DNA from: Clostridium sp. UBA2485
GTDB taxonomy: Bacteria; Bacillota; Clostridia; Clostridiales; Clostridiaceae
Direction: 5' to 3'
Length of the DNA: 30,412 bases
NCBI RefSeq assembly: GCF_002341865.1
Contig: NZ_DDOV01000009.1
Span: 1 to 30,412 of the forward strand
Both the position numbers and the translations under genes were made by a program. The notes under the pieces were generated by a model, which had not been told where the DNA came from, did no database searches, and worked only from the letters and a program-made list of their open reading frames with translations. Positions 9,632-17,265 of this stretch are shown in pieces. Within the stretch, counting starts at the first letter, position 1. Every line of letters begins with the position of its first letter.

Positions 9632-10795
9632 CTAATTACTCCTCTCTTCTTTTTGGAGTTCTTCTATAATGGATGACATAATTTCTTTTTTCTCCTCAGT
9701 AAATTCTTTTCCCGTTATAGAAACATAAAATTCTTCAAAAAGCTCCATCTTAGATTTATATTTTGCACCTTCTCCTGCTGAAGTTTTAATATCACCTAAA
9801 TTATTAATTCTATTTTCTCTCTCTAATGACATAATATTGGGATAAATAGATTTCAATTTTCTCATAGGTTCTAAAAGCTCACCTTCATCTGTTAAAATAG
9901 CATGAATATAGTCCTCTATATTAGTGTCATTATACACTTCCATATCTAAAAGATTTTCTAAATTTCCTTTTATTTTTCTCATATCTCTTAGGGTCTTTAC
10001 AGGTCTTAAATTTATTTCAACTTCTCCCTTCTCATCTAAAGTAACCACAGTAACAGATTTCTTATGATTACACTCTGAAAAAGAGTATTTTAAAAGTGAT
10101 CCAGAATATCTAATTCTATCATCACTTACCTTTTGACATTTATGTAAATGACCTAATGCTGTATAATGAAACTCCTCAAAAATTTCAGCTTTTATGTAGT
10201 CAGTTCCCCCTATAGATAATGCCCTTTCTGATTCACAGGTTTCCGGTTCATTTATTCCTGTAACATAACTATGAGCAACTAATACATTTCTTTCTTCTTT
10301 ATTCATATTCTCTTTTATATGTTCTAAAATAATTTTTGCAGCATCTTCATAATTTCTTACATCTACATTGAAAACCTCTCTAACTATAGCTGGCTCAACA
10401 AATGGAAGTAAGTAAAAATTTACAGGACCATGTTCATCTTTTAAAACTATCTTTTTTATATCTTTTTTAAATACGCCCTCTATATATAATCCATTTTTTG
10501 AAAATATATCACTTCCAAAATGAAGCCTATCTGCACTATCATGATTTCCTGCAATAGCAATAATAGGCGTTTCTAAATCCATAAGGATTCTATTGAGATA
10601 TTTATTTAAAAGTGCCACCGCTTCCACAGGAGGATTGGATCTATCATATATATCTCCAGCAATAACTAAAACATCTGGTTTCTCCTCTTTAATAACATCA
10701 CATAGTGAATTTAATGCATAATCTTGATCCTCAGTCATATGATATCCATGAACTAATTTTCCAATATGCCAATCCCCAGTATGTAATATCTTCAT
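9632..10795 (-). CDS. sbcD: Exonuclease SbcCD subunit D (Mre11-like nuclease)
   Basis: A 387-residue calcineurin-like metallophosphoesterase, the nuclease partner of SbcC. The metal-binding motifs occur in order: D8 and H10 (GDWH), D48 (AGDIYDR), N84/H85/D86 (AGNHD), H175 (VAHSY), and H216/H218 (GHLH). Together they bind two Mn ions. The C-terminal third is the SbcC-binding/capping region. It is the first gene of the sbcD-sbcC operon, with a strong RBS (GGAGGAG) just upstream of the ATG. Length is usual for the family. Confidence 0.96.
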   Translation of the reverse strand: MKILHTGDWHIGKLVHGYHMTEDQDYALNSLCDVIKEEKPDVLVIAGDIYDRSNPPVEAVALLNKYLNRILMDLETPIIAIAGNHDSADRLHFGSDIFSKNGLYIEGVFKKDIKKIVLKDEHGPVNFYLLPFVEPAIVREVFNVDVRNYEDAAKIILEHIKENMNKEERNVLVAHSYVTGINEPETCESERALSIGGTDYIKAEIFEEFHYTALGHLHKCQKVSDDRIRYSGSLLKYSFSECNHKKSVTVVTLDEKGEVEINLRPVKTLRDMRKIKGNLENLLDMEVYNDTNIEDYIHAILTDEGELLEPMRKLKSIYPNIMSLERENRINNLGDIKTSAGEGAKYKSKMELFEEFYVSITGKEFTEEKKEIMSSIIEELQKEERSN

Positions 10796-10872
10796 ATAAA
10801 TCTCCTCCTAAAAACAAATAATCTTTTTACAACAAAATTAAGCTACTATATTAACGTCTTATATCTCAAACT

Positions 10873-10899
10873 ATAGTATCTTCTTTCTTAAGATACTAT
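10873..10899. repeat. Hairpin in the sbcD leader
   Basis: A perfect 10-bp inverted repeat ATAGTATCTT (10873-10882) / AAGATACTAT (10890-10899) with a 7-base loop lies about 80-100 bases upstream of sbcD. It could be a 5'UTR structure, a protein site, or a weak terminator from upstream. No clear sbcD promoter hexamers were assigned. Confidence 0.4.
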
Positions 10900-11029
10900 G
10901 TTACTCTATTCTAAATAAATTCTAACATTCATTTTATATTTATCAAATCTATATTATAAATTTAGTATTAAAAAATAATTGTGACATAAAAAACTTTACA
11001 CTAACAAATAATCAATAGGGATAACATAT

Positions 11030-11535
11030 ATGTTAAAGTTTTGTAACACCAATACTGCCACAACAATTGAAGAGTTAAAAGACTTTTTTACTATAATTGG
11101 CGATATTTATCAATAAATGGCTCTAAATTAAGAACCATAGAAATATAAATACTTCTATAATGTCTAATAGTGAAATAATTACCATTATTATTGTAGGTGA
11201 GCCCATGACTATAGATTCTGAAAAAACATGACTTGATTTTACAGAAATAACTTAAGAGAGTTGTTTCCTGAATTTTGCAATAGAACTTATTTTAATCGTA
11301 CCCGTAGATTTCTTTTTAAAGTTATAGAAATAATCCGTAAAAAACTTACTGAAATACTTAGTTATTACTCATATCCCATCGTATAGTAGACAGTATGCCT
11401 ATATATGCTTGTAAATTTGAAAGAGCAAAGCTTCATAAACCATTTAAAGGATTAGCTTCTTATGGAAAATGTTCTTCAAAGAAAGAAACCTATTTCGGAT
11501 TCAAACTTCATAGCTTAATAGCTATTGAATGTAGA
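11030..11535 (+). pseudogene. Decayed IS982-family transposase, N-terminal part
   Basis: Conceptual translation across several frames gives recognisable IS982-family text. It starts at ATG 11030 (MLKFCNTNTATTIEELKDFF), is broken by a stop after DIYQ, continues with SNSEIITIIIVGEPMTIDS, then FPEFCNRTYFNRTRR, and finally VDSMP and YGKCSSKKETYFGFKLH in another frame. VDSMP holds what would be the first catalytic aspartate. At least two in-frame stops and two frameshifts are present, and the C-terminal half is missing: the text stops abruptly near 11530, where an unrelated ABC transporter fragment begins. It is inactive. Element ends and target duplication were not found. Confidence 0.8.
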
Positions 11536-11809
11536 TTATTATTTAACATTATATAATATAAAAATAGATTATGGCTTACATTATAGATTAATAGATGAAC
11601 TTAATATAAAAAAATATGAAAATTATATATTTAAGAATCTTTCTGAAGGAACTAAGCAAAAGACAAGATTAATAATAACTTTATTACAAAAAAATAATCT
11701 AATATTATTAGATGAACCTACTAATTACTTAGATGAAAAAAGTATATTAAAACTTAGCAGTTATATAAATAATTCTAATTCAAAATTTATTATATTTTTA
11801 TTTTTATAA
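11536..11809 (+). pseudogene. Fragment of ABC transporter ATP-binding protein
   Basis: About 85 residues of an ABC ATPase. The signature-like LSEGTKQK and the Walker B LILLDEPTNYLD are both present, but Walker A and the entire N-terminal half are absent, and the H-loop region is lost where the frame runs into SKFIIFLFL and stops. The apparent start codon (TTG, 11525) lies inside the IS982 relic and has no proper RBS, so this is a deletion remnant rather than a short gene. The style of the ATPase is that of bacteriocin/antibiotic immunity or efflux ABC-2 systems. Such a role next to a peptide cluster is suggestive only. Confidence 0.7.
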
Positions 11810-11889
11810 ATACAATAGTATATTTAGCAATCGCATTTATTATTGGTTATTTTATAGATAAAAGTTTAAAAAATAAAATTTTAATTTAA
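11791..11889 (+). pseudogene. C-terminal scrap of a membrane (permease-like) protein
   Basis: In a different frame from the preceding ATPase fragment, an open stretch of about 30 codons encodes one hydrophobic helix (NTIVYLAIAFIIGYFI) followed by a basic tail (DKSLKNK) and a stop at 11887-11889. This looks like the last transmembrane segment of an ABC-2 type permease, joined to the ATPase fragment by deletion. There is no start codon or RBS of its own. The assignment as permease rests on context. Confidence 0.45.
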
Positions 11890-11911
11890 AAATATATAGG
11901 ATGGTGTTTAT

Positions 11912-12232
11912 ATGAAAATTTCAATTGAAGAAAAAAAACTATCAGCTTTATTACAATTATTTTACTCAGATTACTTTTGTGACTACTTAGAGCACATGAT
12001 AGCAGGAGATGATGAAAAATCAGTAGTGACTTTATTTAAGGGTATGGAGTTTTTTATGAGTCTTTTAAAAGATTTGAATGTAAAATTTGATTATGAAGAC
12101 ATAGAAGACTTTATAGTAAAAGAATATTATGAAAATCTTAAAGAAAAGTATGATTTAGAAATTGGATATTATGCTGATAAAGAAAAAAACTTTGAGGATA
12201 TTTTGGGTGGAAAATTGGACGAACTATACTAA
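11912..12232 (+). CDS. Small acidic hypothetical protein
   Basis: A 106-residue soluble, acidic, alpha-helical protein that I do not recognise. It has no signal peptide, cysteine cluster or transmembrane segment; the C-terminal half is rich in D/E/Y (FDYEDIEDFIVKEYYE region). The ATG follows a plausible RBS (AGGATGGTG, about six bases before the start), and codon use is like the neighbours, so it is probably a real gene. It sits directly after ABC transporter debris and converges with the truncated hydrolase gene, only 20 bases apart. It may be the surviving member of a lost operon. No function is proposed. Confidence 0.6.
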   Translation: MKISIEEKKLSALLQLFYSDYFCDYLEHMIAGDDEKSVVTLFKGMEFFMSLLKDLNVKFDYEDIEDFIVKEYYENLKEKYDLEIGYYADKEKNFEDILGGKLDELY

Positions 12233-12252
12233 TCATTTATAAGCAAAAAATT

Positions 12253-13047
12253 TTAAGGATATTTTAGGATAAAAGGTATTATAACTTCTCCTTCCATAAA
12301 TATTCCCCTAACACCTCTATTTGCAGCAAGATTGACATTCTCTTTTGTAAATGATTTTAGAAAATCTGGGTCTATAGCAATAAATCCTTTTATAGGAATA
12401 ATATTAGCAAATGTAATATCCAGCCCTGTTATTGCTCCTCCAGAGAATTCCCCAATTATTACACACTTCTCATCAATAGAATATTCTTGAAGTATTAAAT
12501 TATAGCATTCTTTAATGTCATTTCTTGAGATAAACGGATTGGTTGTCCAAGTAAAACCATTATGACGATATAATTGTGAAGATTGAATATATACAAAAAT
12601 AAAATCTTTTCTTAAAAATTCATCAGCTTTCCAATATTCACTAAATTCATCAATATTTCCAGGATCACCATGCAACCCAATAAACAATGGATATCTTTTT
12701 TCTTCACTATAATTACTAGGTAGATGGACAGCATATTTAAGCTTACTCTTTTCCTTAGCTTTTTGTAACAGTAAATCATTTTTATTCTTAAGTTCAATAT
12801 ATCTAATATTTTCTTTTAAATTAACTACATCAAAAATATCACCATCACAGGCAAATTTTTCATTAATGAGATATGATATCACATTAATACATTCCTCATA
12901 CATTTCTTCATTACAATAAAATTCAGCTTTTGAAAGCATTATTTCAAAAGAATACTTATCAAATTCCCAATACTTGTTATATACCATATTTAATTCTCCA
13001 TTCATAAATGTCTCATATTTTGTCGCACTTTCAATAAATTTTTTCAA
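12253..13047 (-). pseudogene. C-terminally truncated alpha/beta hydrolase (esterase-like)
   Basis: 264 residues. The N-terminal ~95 residues are helical (TPR-like, with EEMYEECINVISYL). An alpha/beta-hydrolase fold then begins with the oxyanion motif GLHGDPGN (H126-G127). The nucleophile elbow reads G199-E-F-S202-G-G, so the usual first glycine of GxSxG is E200. The chain ends soon after the strand that should precede the catalytic Asp, at GEVIIPFILKYP, so the Asp and His of the triad, roughly the last 60-70 residues, are missing. The break lies next to the end of the convergent 106-residue gene. The start used is TTG (13047) with GGAAAG upstream; an extended -10 (TGTGGTATAAT, 13115-13125 on the minus strand) could drive it. 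It is probably non-functional as a hydrolase. Confidence 0.65.
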
Positions 13048-13724
13048 GATTATCTTTCCATCATTCTACTTCCAAAGAAATTATGGATGGTACAAAAGAG
13101 TAGCAGAACAAAATATTATACCACATATGCCCAATATTCTGCATGGATACTGTACATCTTAAAGTTAAAGATGTACATAAAACTATAATAAAGACACCTT
13201 ATGTTTGCACCGCAGTAGATACAAAGGGATGATTCATAATTGTACTATATAAAAAGATTATATGGTAATTATCAATCGTACTTTAAATATGAACCGTCCC
13301 CCCAATCTTTTATGAGTCAAATGATAATACATTAACTACATACATGTATAATACAGAATGGCCATTATTACCAATTAATTATAAATAGATAATGTTCGCT
13401 ATATTCTTGCACAAATTTCATGTAATTATACTATAAATATTCGTTTTTTTATATAATTGTCCCTATTTTTTTCATTATTATAATTATTTTACAGTAATAT
13501 ATTGACTTTTATGTAAAAATATTTTACACTAAATATAAATTATATAACAAAATATATCTCATATGAGTTAATAATCTGCCTTTTTTAATTAATTAGTCCA
13601 TTACATTTTTAATAATTTTTTAAAGAAGATAGGCTATTATTATAAAGCTTGAAAAATAGCAGCTTAGATTAGAAATTAAAAAATCTAATACTGCCACAAC
13701 TTTTTTTTGGTAGGGGATGAAAAT
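13048..13724. other. AT-rich region and leader upstream of the RiPP precursor
   Basis: No convincing gene lies here. 13115-13120 carries a minus-strand TATAAT with TG extension for the hydrolase gene. 13277-13298 contains GAACCGTCCCCCC, a GC-rich word common in the flanks of clostridial REP-associated transposons, probably a relic. 13502-13530 is a candidate promoter for the peptide cluster. Downstream, 13633-13660 (GCTATT/AATAGC) and 13664-13688 (TTAGATT/AATCTAA) can form small leader hairpins ahead of the precursor RBS. Confidence 0.45.
13502..13530 (+). promoter_or_regulatory. Candidate promoter of the RiPP cluster
   Basis: TTGACT (13502-13507), then 17 bases, then TACACT (13525-13530). 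It is the best-spaced hexamer pair upstream of the precursor and would give a leader of about 190 bases. The imperfect -10 suggests an activator may be needed; that is inference. Confidence 0.45.
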
Positions 13725-13835
13725 ATGTGGACTAAGCCAGTAGTTGAAGTTCTTACAGTGCCTGTGATTGTCCTTGCTGATATACCAAGTCTTTCTGTTA
13801 CTTGTGATAGAGGAGCAAGTCCAAGATGTATGTAA
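13725..13835 (+). CDS. Putative RiPP precursor peptide (PqqA-like start, two Cys)
   Basis: A 36-residue peptide directly upstream of a radical SAM maturase. The start MWTKPVVEV resembles the MxWxKPxxxxx opening of PqqA-type precursors recognised by PqqD-like proteins. The middle (residues 9-21) is a beta-prone hydrophobic stretch, VLTVPVIVLADIP. The C-terminal part holds S22, S24, T26, C27, then D28-R29-G30-A31-S32-P33-R34, then C35 and M36. The two cysteines are separated by seven residues (CDRGASPRC), a likely site for a maturase-made cross-link. The RBS AGGGG (13712-13716) is eight bases before the ATG, and a perfect hairpin follows the stop. There is no glycine-glycine leader cleavage motif. 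The gene call rests on position, RBS, the conserved-looking start and the cluster context. The modified residues and mature form are not known. Confidence 0.82.
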   Translation: MWTKPVVEVLTVPVIVLADIPSLSVTCDRGASPRCM

Positions 13836-13852
13836 GATTATATAAGTAATAT

Positions 13853-13894
13853 GAAAATAAGATATTTTATTCTTAAATAAAATATCTTATTTTC
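13853..13894 (+). terminator. Intra-operon terminator/attenuator after the precursor gene
   Basis: A perfect 18-bp inverted repeat (13853-13870 and 13877-13894, loop TCTTAA) followed by AATTTTTTATT. It lies 18 bases after the precursor stop and about 60 bases before the maturase start. Partial termination here would give many precursor transcripts per maturase transcript, as is common in RiPP operons. Confidence 0.8.
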
Positions 13895-13952
13895 AATTTT
13901 TTATTAATTTTTGTTTAATTATTATAAATACAACAGCAGCAAGGAGTAAATT

Positions 13953-14999
13953 ATGATTAAAGAATATAAAGAAAAACTGACAGAAAGAGAATTTCGGGAA
14001 ATAAGTTCCTCCAATAGCATGATAGAACAAATTCAAATAAATTTAACTAATATCTGCAATTCTAGATGCATTTTCTGCTTTCAAGGTAATGATCATAAAA
14101 ACATAGATGATGAATTAACTTTAGATGAAATTAAGAAATTATTATTAGAAGTTAAACCATTAGGTGTTAAGACTATTGGATATATGGGTGGAGAAATATT
14201 TATGCGTAAGGATATAATTGATATCCTTAAACTTACACGCAAATTAGGATATGGTTGCTCTATAATTACAAATGGCCAATTATTAACTCAAGATATTATA
14301 TATAAGATTAAAGATTTAAAGCTAACTTCTGTTAATGTAAGTGTTCATTCCTTAAATTCAGATAATTATTCCTTTATATATGGAAATAAAAATGTTTTAT
14401 TAGATAAAGTGATTGAAAATATTAAAAGGATGATTGATTTAAATATTAATGTAGGTATTGCAACAACTGTAACTAAATACAATTTAAATGAACTTCCTCA
14501 AATGCTTAATTATCTAAAATCTTTAGGAGTCAATCAGAATAATATTGCTTTTAATATTTTATTTCCATGCGAAAACTATAATGATTTAATTGTTACACCT
14601 GAGGAATTTGAAAAGTTTATTAAATTAAATCCTAGTATATTAAATAACTTTTCAAATGCTCCTAGTACAAGTGAAGGACGAAGTGTTTTATGTCAGATTG
14701 GGAAAAAAGTAGCTACTATTGATTATAATGGCGATATTAAATTATGTGGATTAATGGATCTTAGTATTGGAAATATACGGAATGATAAGTTTTATAATAT
14801 ATGGAGTAAATCAACAATAGTTAAAACTTTTTCTGGATTGGAAGAGGATTTTTTTAACGAGTGTAAATCATGTGATCATGATGGGAAATGTAGTATGTGT
14901 ATTGCTCGTAATATAATAAATTCAAATAATTTATTTAAGGTTGATAAGTCATTTTGCCAAAGTGTAAAAACTATCAATAAATATAAAAATAGTTTATGA
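13953..14999 (+). CDS. Radical SAM/SPASM peptide maturase
   Basis: A 348-residue radical SAM enzyme expected to modify the upstream peptide. The CxxxCxxC motif is C35-N-S-R-C39-I-F-C42, binding the SAM-cleaving 4Fe-4S cluster. The glycine-rich MGGEIF segment (SAM contact) follows at about 79-84. The C-terminal third is a SPASM domain with cysteines in the order LCQIG, DIKLCGL, ECKSC, GKCSMC and a final SFCQS, enough for two auxiliary 4Fe-4S clusters. The LSIGNI...IW spacing is typical of SPASM proteins. RBS AAGGAG lies at 13941-13946. The gene is followed after 13 bases by the PqqD-like gene, so maturase and recognition protein are co-translated. Related SPASM enzymes make Cys thioethers, C-C cross-links or other side-chain bonds; which applies here cannot be told. 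Confidence 0.93.
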   Translation: MIKEYKEKLTEREFREISSSNSMIEQIQINLTNICNSRCIFCFQGNDHKNIDDELTLDEIKKLLLEVKPLGVKTIGYMGGEIFMRKDIIDILKLTRKLGYGCSIITNGQLLTQDIIYKIKDLKLTSVNVSVHSLNSDNYSFIYGNKNVLLDKVIENIKRMIDLNINVGIATTVTKYNLNELPQMLNYLKSLGVNQNNIAFNILFPCENYNDLIVTPEEFEKFIKLNPSILNNFSNAPSTSEGRSVLCQIGKKVATIDYNGDIKLCGLMDLSIGNIRNDKFYNIWSKSTIVKTFSGLEEDFFNECKSCDHDGKCSMCIARNIINSNNLFKVDKSFCQSVKTINKYKNSL

Positions 15000-15012
15000 A
15001 GAGGTGATTAAA

Positions 15013-15273
15013 ATGAATTTGTGTGTAAATGAATCTATAATATGGTATCAAAATGATGATGAAATTATTATTACTGGAATAGATGATGAAAAACTTTTTA
15101 AATTAAATCCAATTAGTAGCGAAATCTTCACTTTAATAATCGCCGACGATAATTATGACACAATAATAGATAAATTATGTTTGAAATATGGAAAAAATAA
15201 TAAAGATATAATAATAAATGATGTAAATGAGTTTATAGATGATATGAAATTACTAAAAGTTTTTAAGGAGTAA
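15013..15273 (+). CDS. PqqD-like RiPP recognition protein
   Basis: An 86-residue protein with the PqqD/RRE layout: an N-terminal beta-hairpin (ESIIWYQNDDEIIITGID), the Lx-N-x-I-S pattern in KLFKLNPISSEIFTLI, a middle helical segment with IIDKLCLKYG, and a final helix DVNEFIDDMKLLKVF. Such stand-alone RRE domains bind the leader of the precursor and present it to the radical SAM enzyme. The ATG at 15013 is preferred over the GTG at 15004, because the GTG lies inside the ribosome binding site GAGGTGAT (15001-15008). Its last codons contain the AAGGAG used by the next gene, so the cluster genes are tightly coupled. It has one cysteine near the N-terminus and no metal site. Confidence 0.85.
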   Translation: MNLCVNESIIWYQNDDEIIITGIDDEKLFKLNPISSEIFTLIIADDNYDTIIDKLCLKYGKNNKDIIINDVNEFIDDMKLLKVFKE

Positions 15274-15277
15274 ATTT

Positions 15278-16984
15278 ATGGACACAAAGCTTGTAAAAAA
15301 AATTATAAGAGATGAAAGCAAATATTATCTTTACTTTATATTGTCTTTAGTACTGTTATTTTCGTCAAATGTACTGGCCATTATTCCACCAAAGCTTTTT
15401 CAAAGTATAATTGATATTTATATACCAGCAAAAAATCTTAAATCCATATATATTGTTACAGCAATAATGGTGCTAATACCTTTTTTATCAACTAGTATAA
15501 ATACATGTTTTACATATGTTGTATGGGTGAAAGTTAAAGAACTTTCTTTTAATGTAAAGAGTAAAATTTTTTCTAAGCTTCTTAATCAGTCTATGAGCTT
15601 TTTTGAAGATAATGACTCAGGTAAATTGGCTTCTTATTTAGGAGTAGATACTAGTAACTTTTTTTACTTTTGGCTACATGATTTGCCTCTGTCTATATCT
15701 AGCATCATAATGATTATCATTATACTGACATTATTATATAGAATAAGTCCAATAACAACTATAATAATGATCTTATCCTGTCCAATGGCTATATTACCTT
15801 CTTTCCTTTTAGGTAAAAAAGCTCAAAATTTAGCTAGTGAAATTGTAGATTATGATTCAGAAATAAACTCAAAAATTACGGAGTCTTTTAAATTTGTAAA
15901 GCTTATTAAATCACAATGCTCACAAAAACAAAGAATAGATGAAATAAATAATATAAATGTTAAAAACCTAAAAATATTTGGAAAAGCAGTTATAGTTGAA
16001 AACTTATCTTTAACAATCTCTAAGGAGCTAATTGGAGCTTTGTTTACCGCCATTGCTTTTATTATGTGCTCAGTTCAAGTAATAAATAATAATATAACCA
16101 TAGGTGAACTTATAGCATTTACAGCTTATTTACCTAGATTATTTGGACTATTTAACGTACTTTCATCAAGCAACGTATATATACAAAAACAATTAGGGGT
16201 GCAAAATAAAAATTTTCAATTTTTGTCTATGAATGATGAGTACACAAACTCTTCAAATAGTAACCCTGGTGAGAAAGTTTTAGAAGATATAACCTTTAAT
16301 AACCTTAAATTTTCTTATGATGACCATAGGGATATATTAAAAAATATTTCATTTTCAATTAAAAGTGGGGAATTTATAACCATTATGGGCGATAGCGGGT
16401 GTGGTAAATCTACACTTCTAGATTTATTACTTGGATTCTATAAATCTCCAATTAACTCTATAAAAATTGGCTCTGAAGATATAAATAGTTATCCATTAGA
16501 TTATTTAAGAAGTAATATTGCATTGGTATCTCAAAATATTAGTCTATTAAGGGGCTCCCTAAGATATAACTTATTTTTATCAAATCCAAAAGCTACAGAA
16601 GAAGACATGCTTAAAGCAATAGATATAGCTGAATTAACAGATGTTATTAATAAATTACCAAAAGGTCTAGATACTGATTTAAGTGAAAATGGAGTAAATT
16701 TATCAGGTGGTGAAAGACAAAGACTGGCGCTATCCATGGCTCTTCTTAGAAAGCCTAAAATACTGCTTTTAGATGAAGTTAGTGCTAGTTTAGATTTGGA
16801 AGCAGAGAGCAAAATCCTTGATACCATAGAAAATTTATGTGAAAATACAAATTTAACTGTAATTTCAGTTACACATAGAAGAACCTTTATAAAGGATAAT
16901 TTCAGAGTGGTTTATATGGAAAATGGTGAAGTTAAATATGATGGCAAATATAAAGATTTTTTACATGAAAATTGTAGTATATGA
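15278..16984 (+). CDS. ABC-type peptide exporter (fused permease-ATPase)
   Basis: A 568-residue half-transporter that would act as a homodimer in the membrane, probably exporting the modified peptide. The N-terminal ~300 residues contain six hydrophobic segments (roughly 18-40, 55-80, 125-150, 155-175, 245-265, 270-295). The ATPase domain follows: Walker A G371-DSGCGKST379, signature N474-LSGGE479, Walker B ILLLDE with D499-E500, D-loop SLD, and H533 (VTHR). All key residues are present, so it should be active. It lacks an N-terminal C39 peptidase domain, so it cannot itself remove the leader as a PCAT transporter would. It is the last gene of the cluster, starting four bases after the PqqD-like stop, and is followed by a terminator. 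It may also serve in self-protection. Confidence 0.92.
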   Translation: MDTKLVKKIIRDESKYYLYFILSLVLLFSSNVLAIIPPKLFQSIIDIYIPAKNLKSIYIVTAIMVLIPFLSTSINTCFTYVVWVKVKELSFNVKSKIFSKLLNQSMSFFEDNDSGKLASYLGVDTSNFFYFWLHDLPLSISSIIMIIIILTLLYRISPITTIIMILSCPMAILPSFLLGKKAQNLASEIVDYDSEINSKITESFKFVKLIKSQCSQKQRIDEINNINVKNLKIFGKAVIVENLSLTISKELIGALFTAIAFIMCSVQVINNNITIGELIAFTAYLPRLFGLFNVLSSSNVYIQKQLGVQNKNFQFLSMNDEYTNSSNSNPGEKVLEDITFNNLKFSYDDHRDILKNISFSIKSGEFITIMGDSGCGKSTLLDLLLGFYKSPINSIKIGSEDINSYPLDYLRSNIALVSQNISLLRGSLRYNLFLSNPKATEEDMLKAIDIAELTDVINKLPKGLDTDLSENGVNLSGGERQRLALSMALLRKPKILLLDEVSASLDLEAESKILDTIENLCENTNLTVISVTHRRTFIKDNFRVVYMENGEVKYDGKYKDFLHENCSI

Positions 16985-17037
16985 TTAAGGAATTAAATAT
17001 AATAATAAAATAGATTACGTTATTTTATGTAAAAACA

Positions 17038-17071
17038 AACCTTCTAACATAAAAGTCTATGTTAGAAGGTT
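17038..17071 (+). terminator. Terminator of the RiPP cluster
   Basis: A perfect 14-bp inverted repeat (17038-17051 and 17058-17071, loop AAAGTC) followed by ATTTTTAAT, about 55 bases after the exporter stop codon. Confidence 0.8.
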
Positions 17072-17265
17072 ATTTTTAATCATATATCATTGTATATATA
17101 TATCTAATCTACACTTCATGAAATCTAAAATATCTTAACAAACTCTAAATATCAACAATTGCATATGAAATCTAAGTAAGCGTCAAAGTTTTAGCATCTT
17201 TAATATATTCAAAAATAGTATTAAAATATCCTAGTAAGGCAAAAGTAAGCTTTACTAGGATTAAT

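Noticed and set aside
11525..11809. A short intact ABC protein gene
   Set aside because: No Walker A, a TTG start inside IS982 text and loss of the C-terminus show it is a deletion remnant.
12974..13162. A plus-strand frame ending NILHGYCTS, thought to be a transposase or integrase scrap
   Set aside because: It overlaps the hydrolase start antisense, has no RBS, and no family motif could be named.
13277..13298. GAACCGTCCCCCC as the end of a REP-associated transposon
   Set aside because: Only one short GC-rich word is present, without a partner repeat or transposase, so it is mentioned in the region note but not called as an element.
13687..13700. The 14-mer AATACTGCCACAAC shared with the IS982 relic at 11051-11064
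   Set aside because: The match does not extend on either side, so it is probably chance or a negligible trace; it is not evidence that the precursor is part of the IS.
15004..15012. GTG start for the PqqD-like gene
   Set aside because: The GTG is within the ribosome binding site GAGGTGAT, so the ATG at 15013 is the better start.
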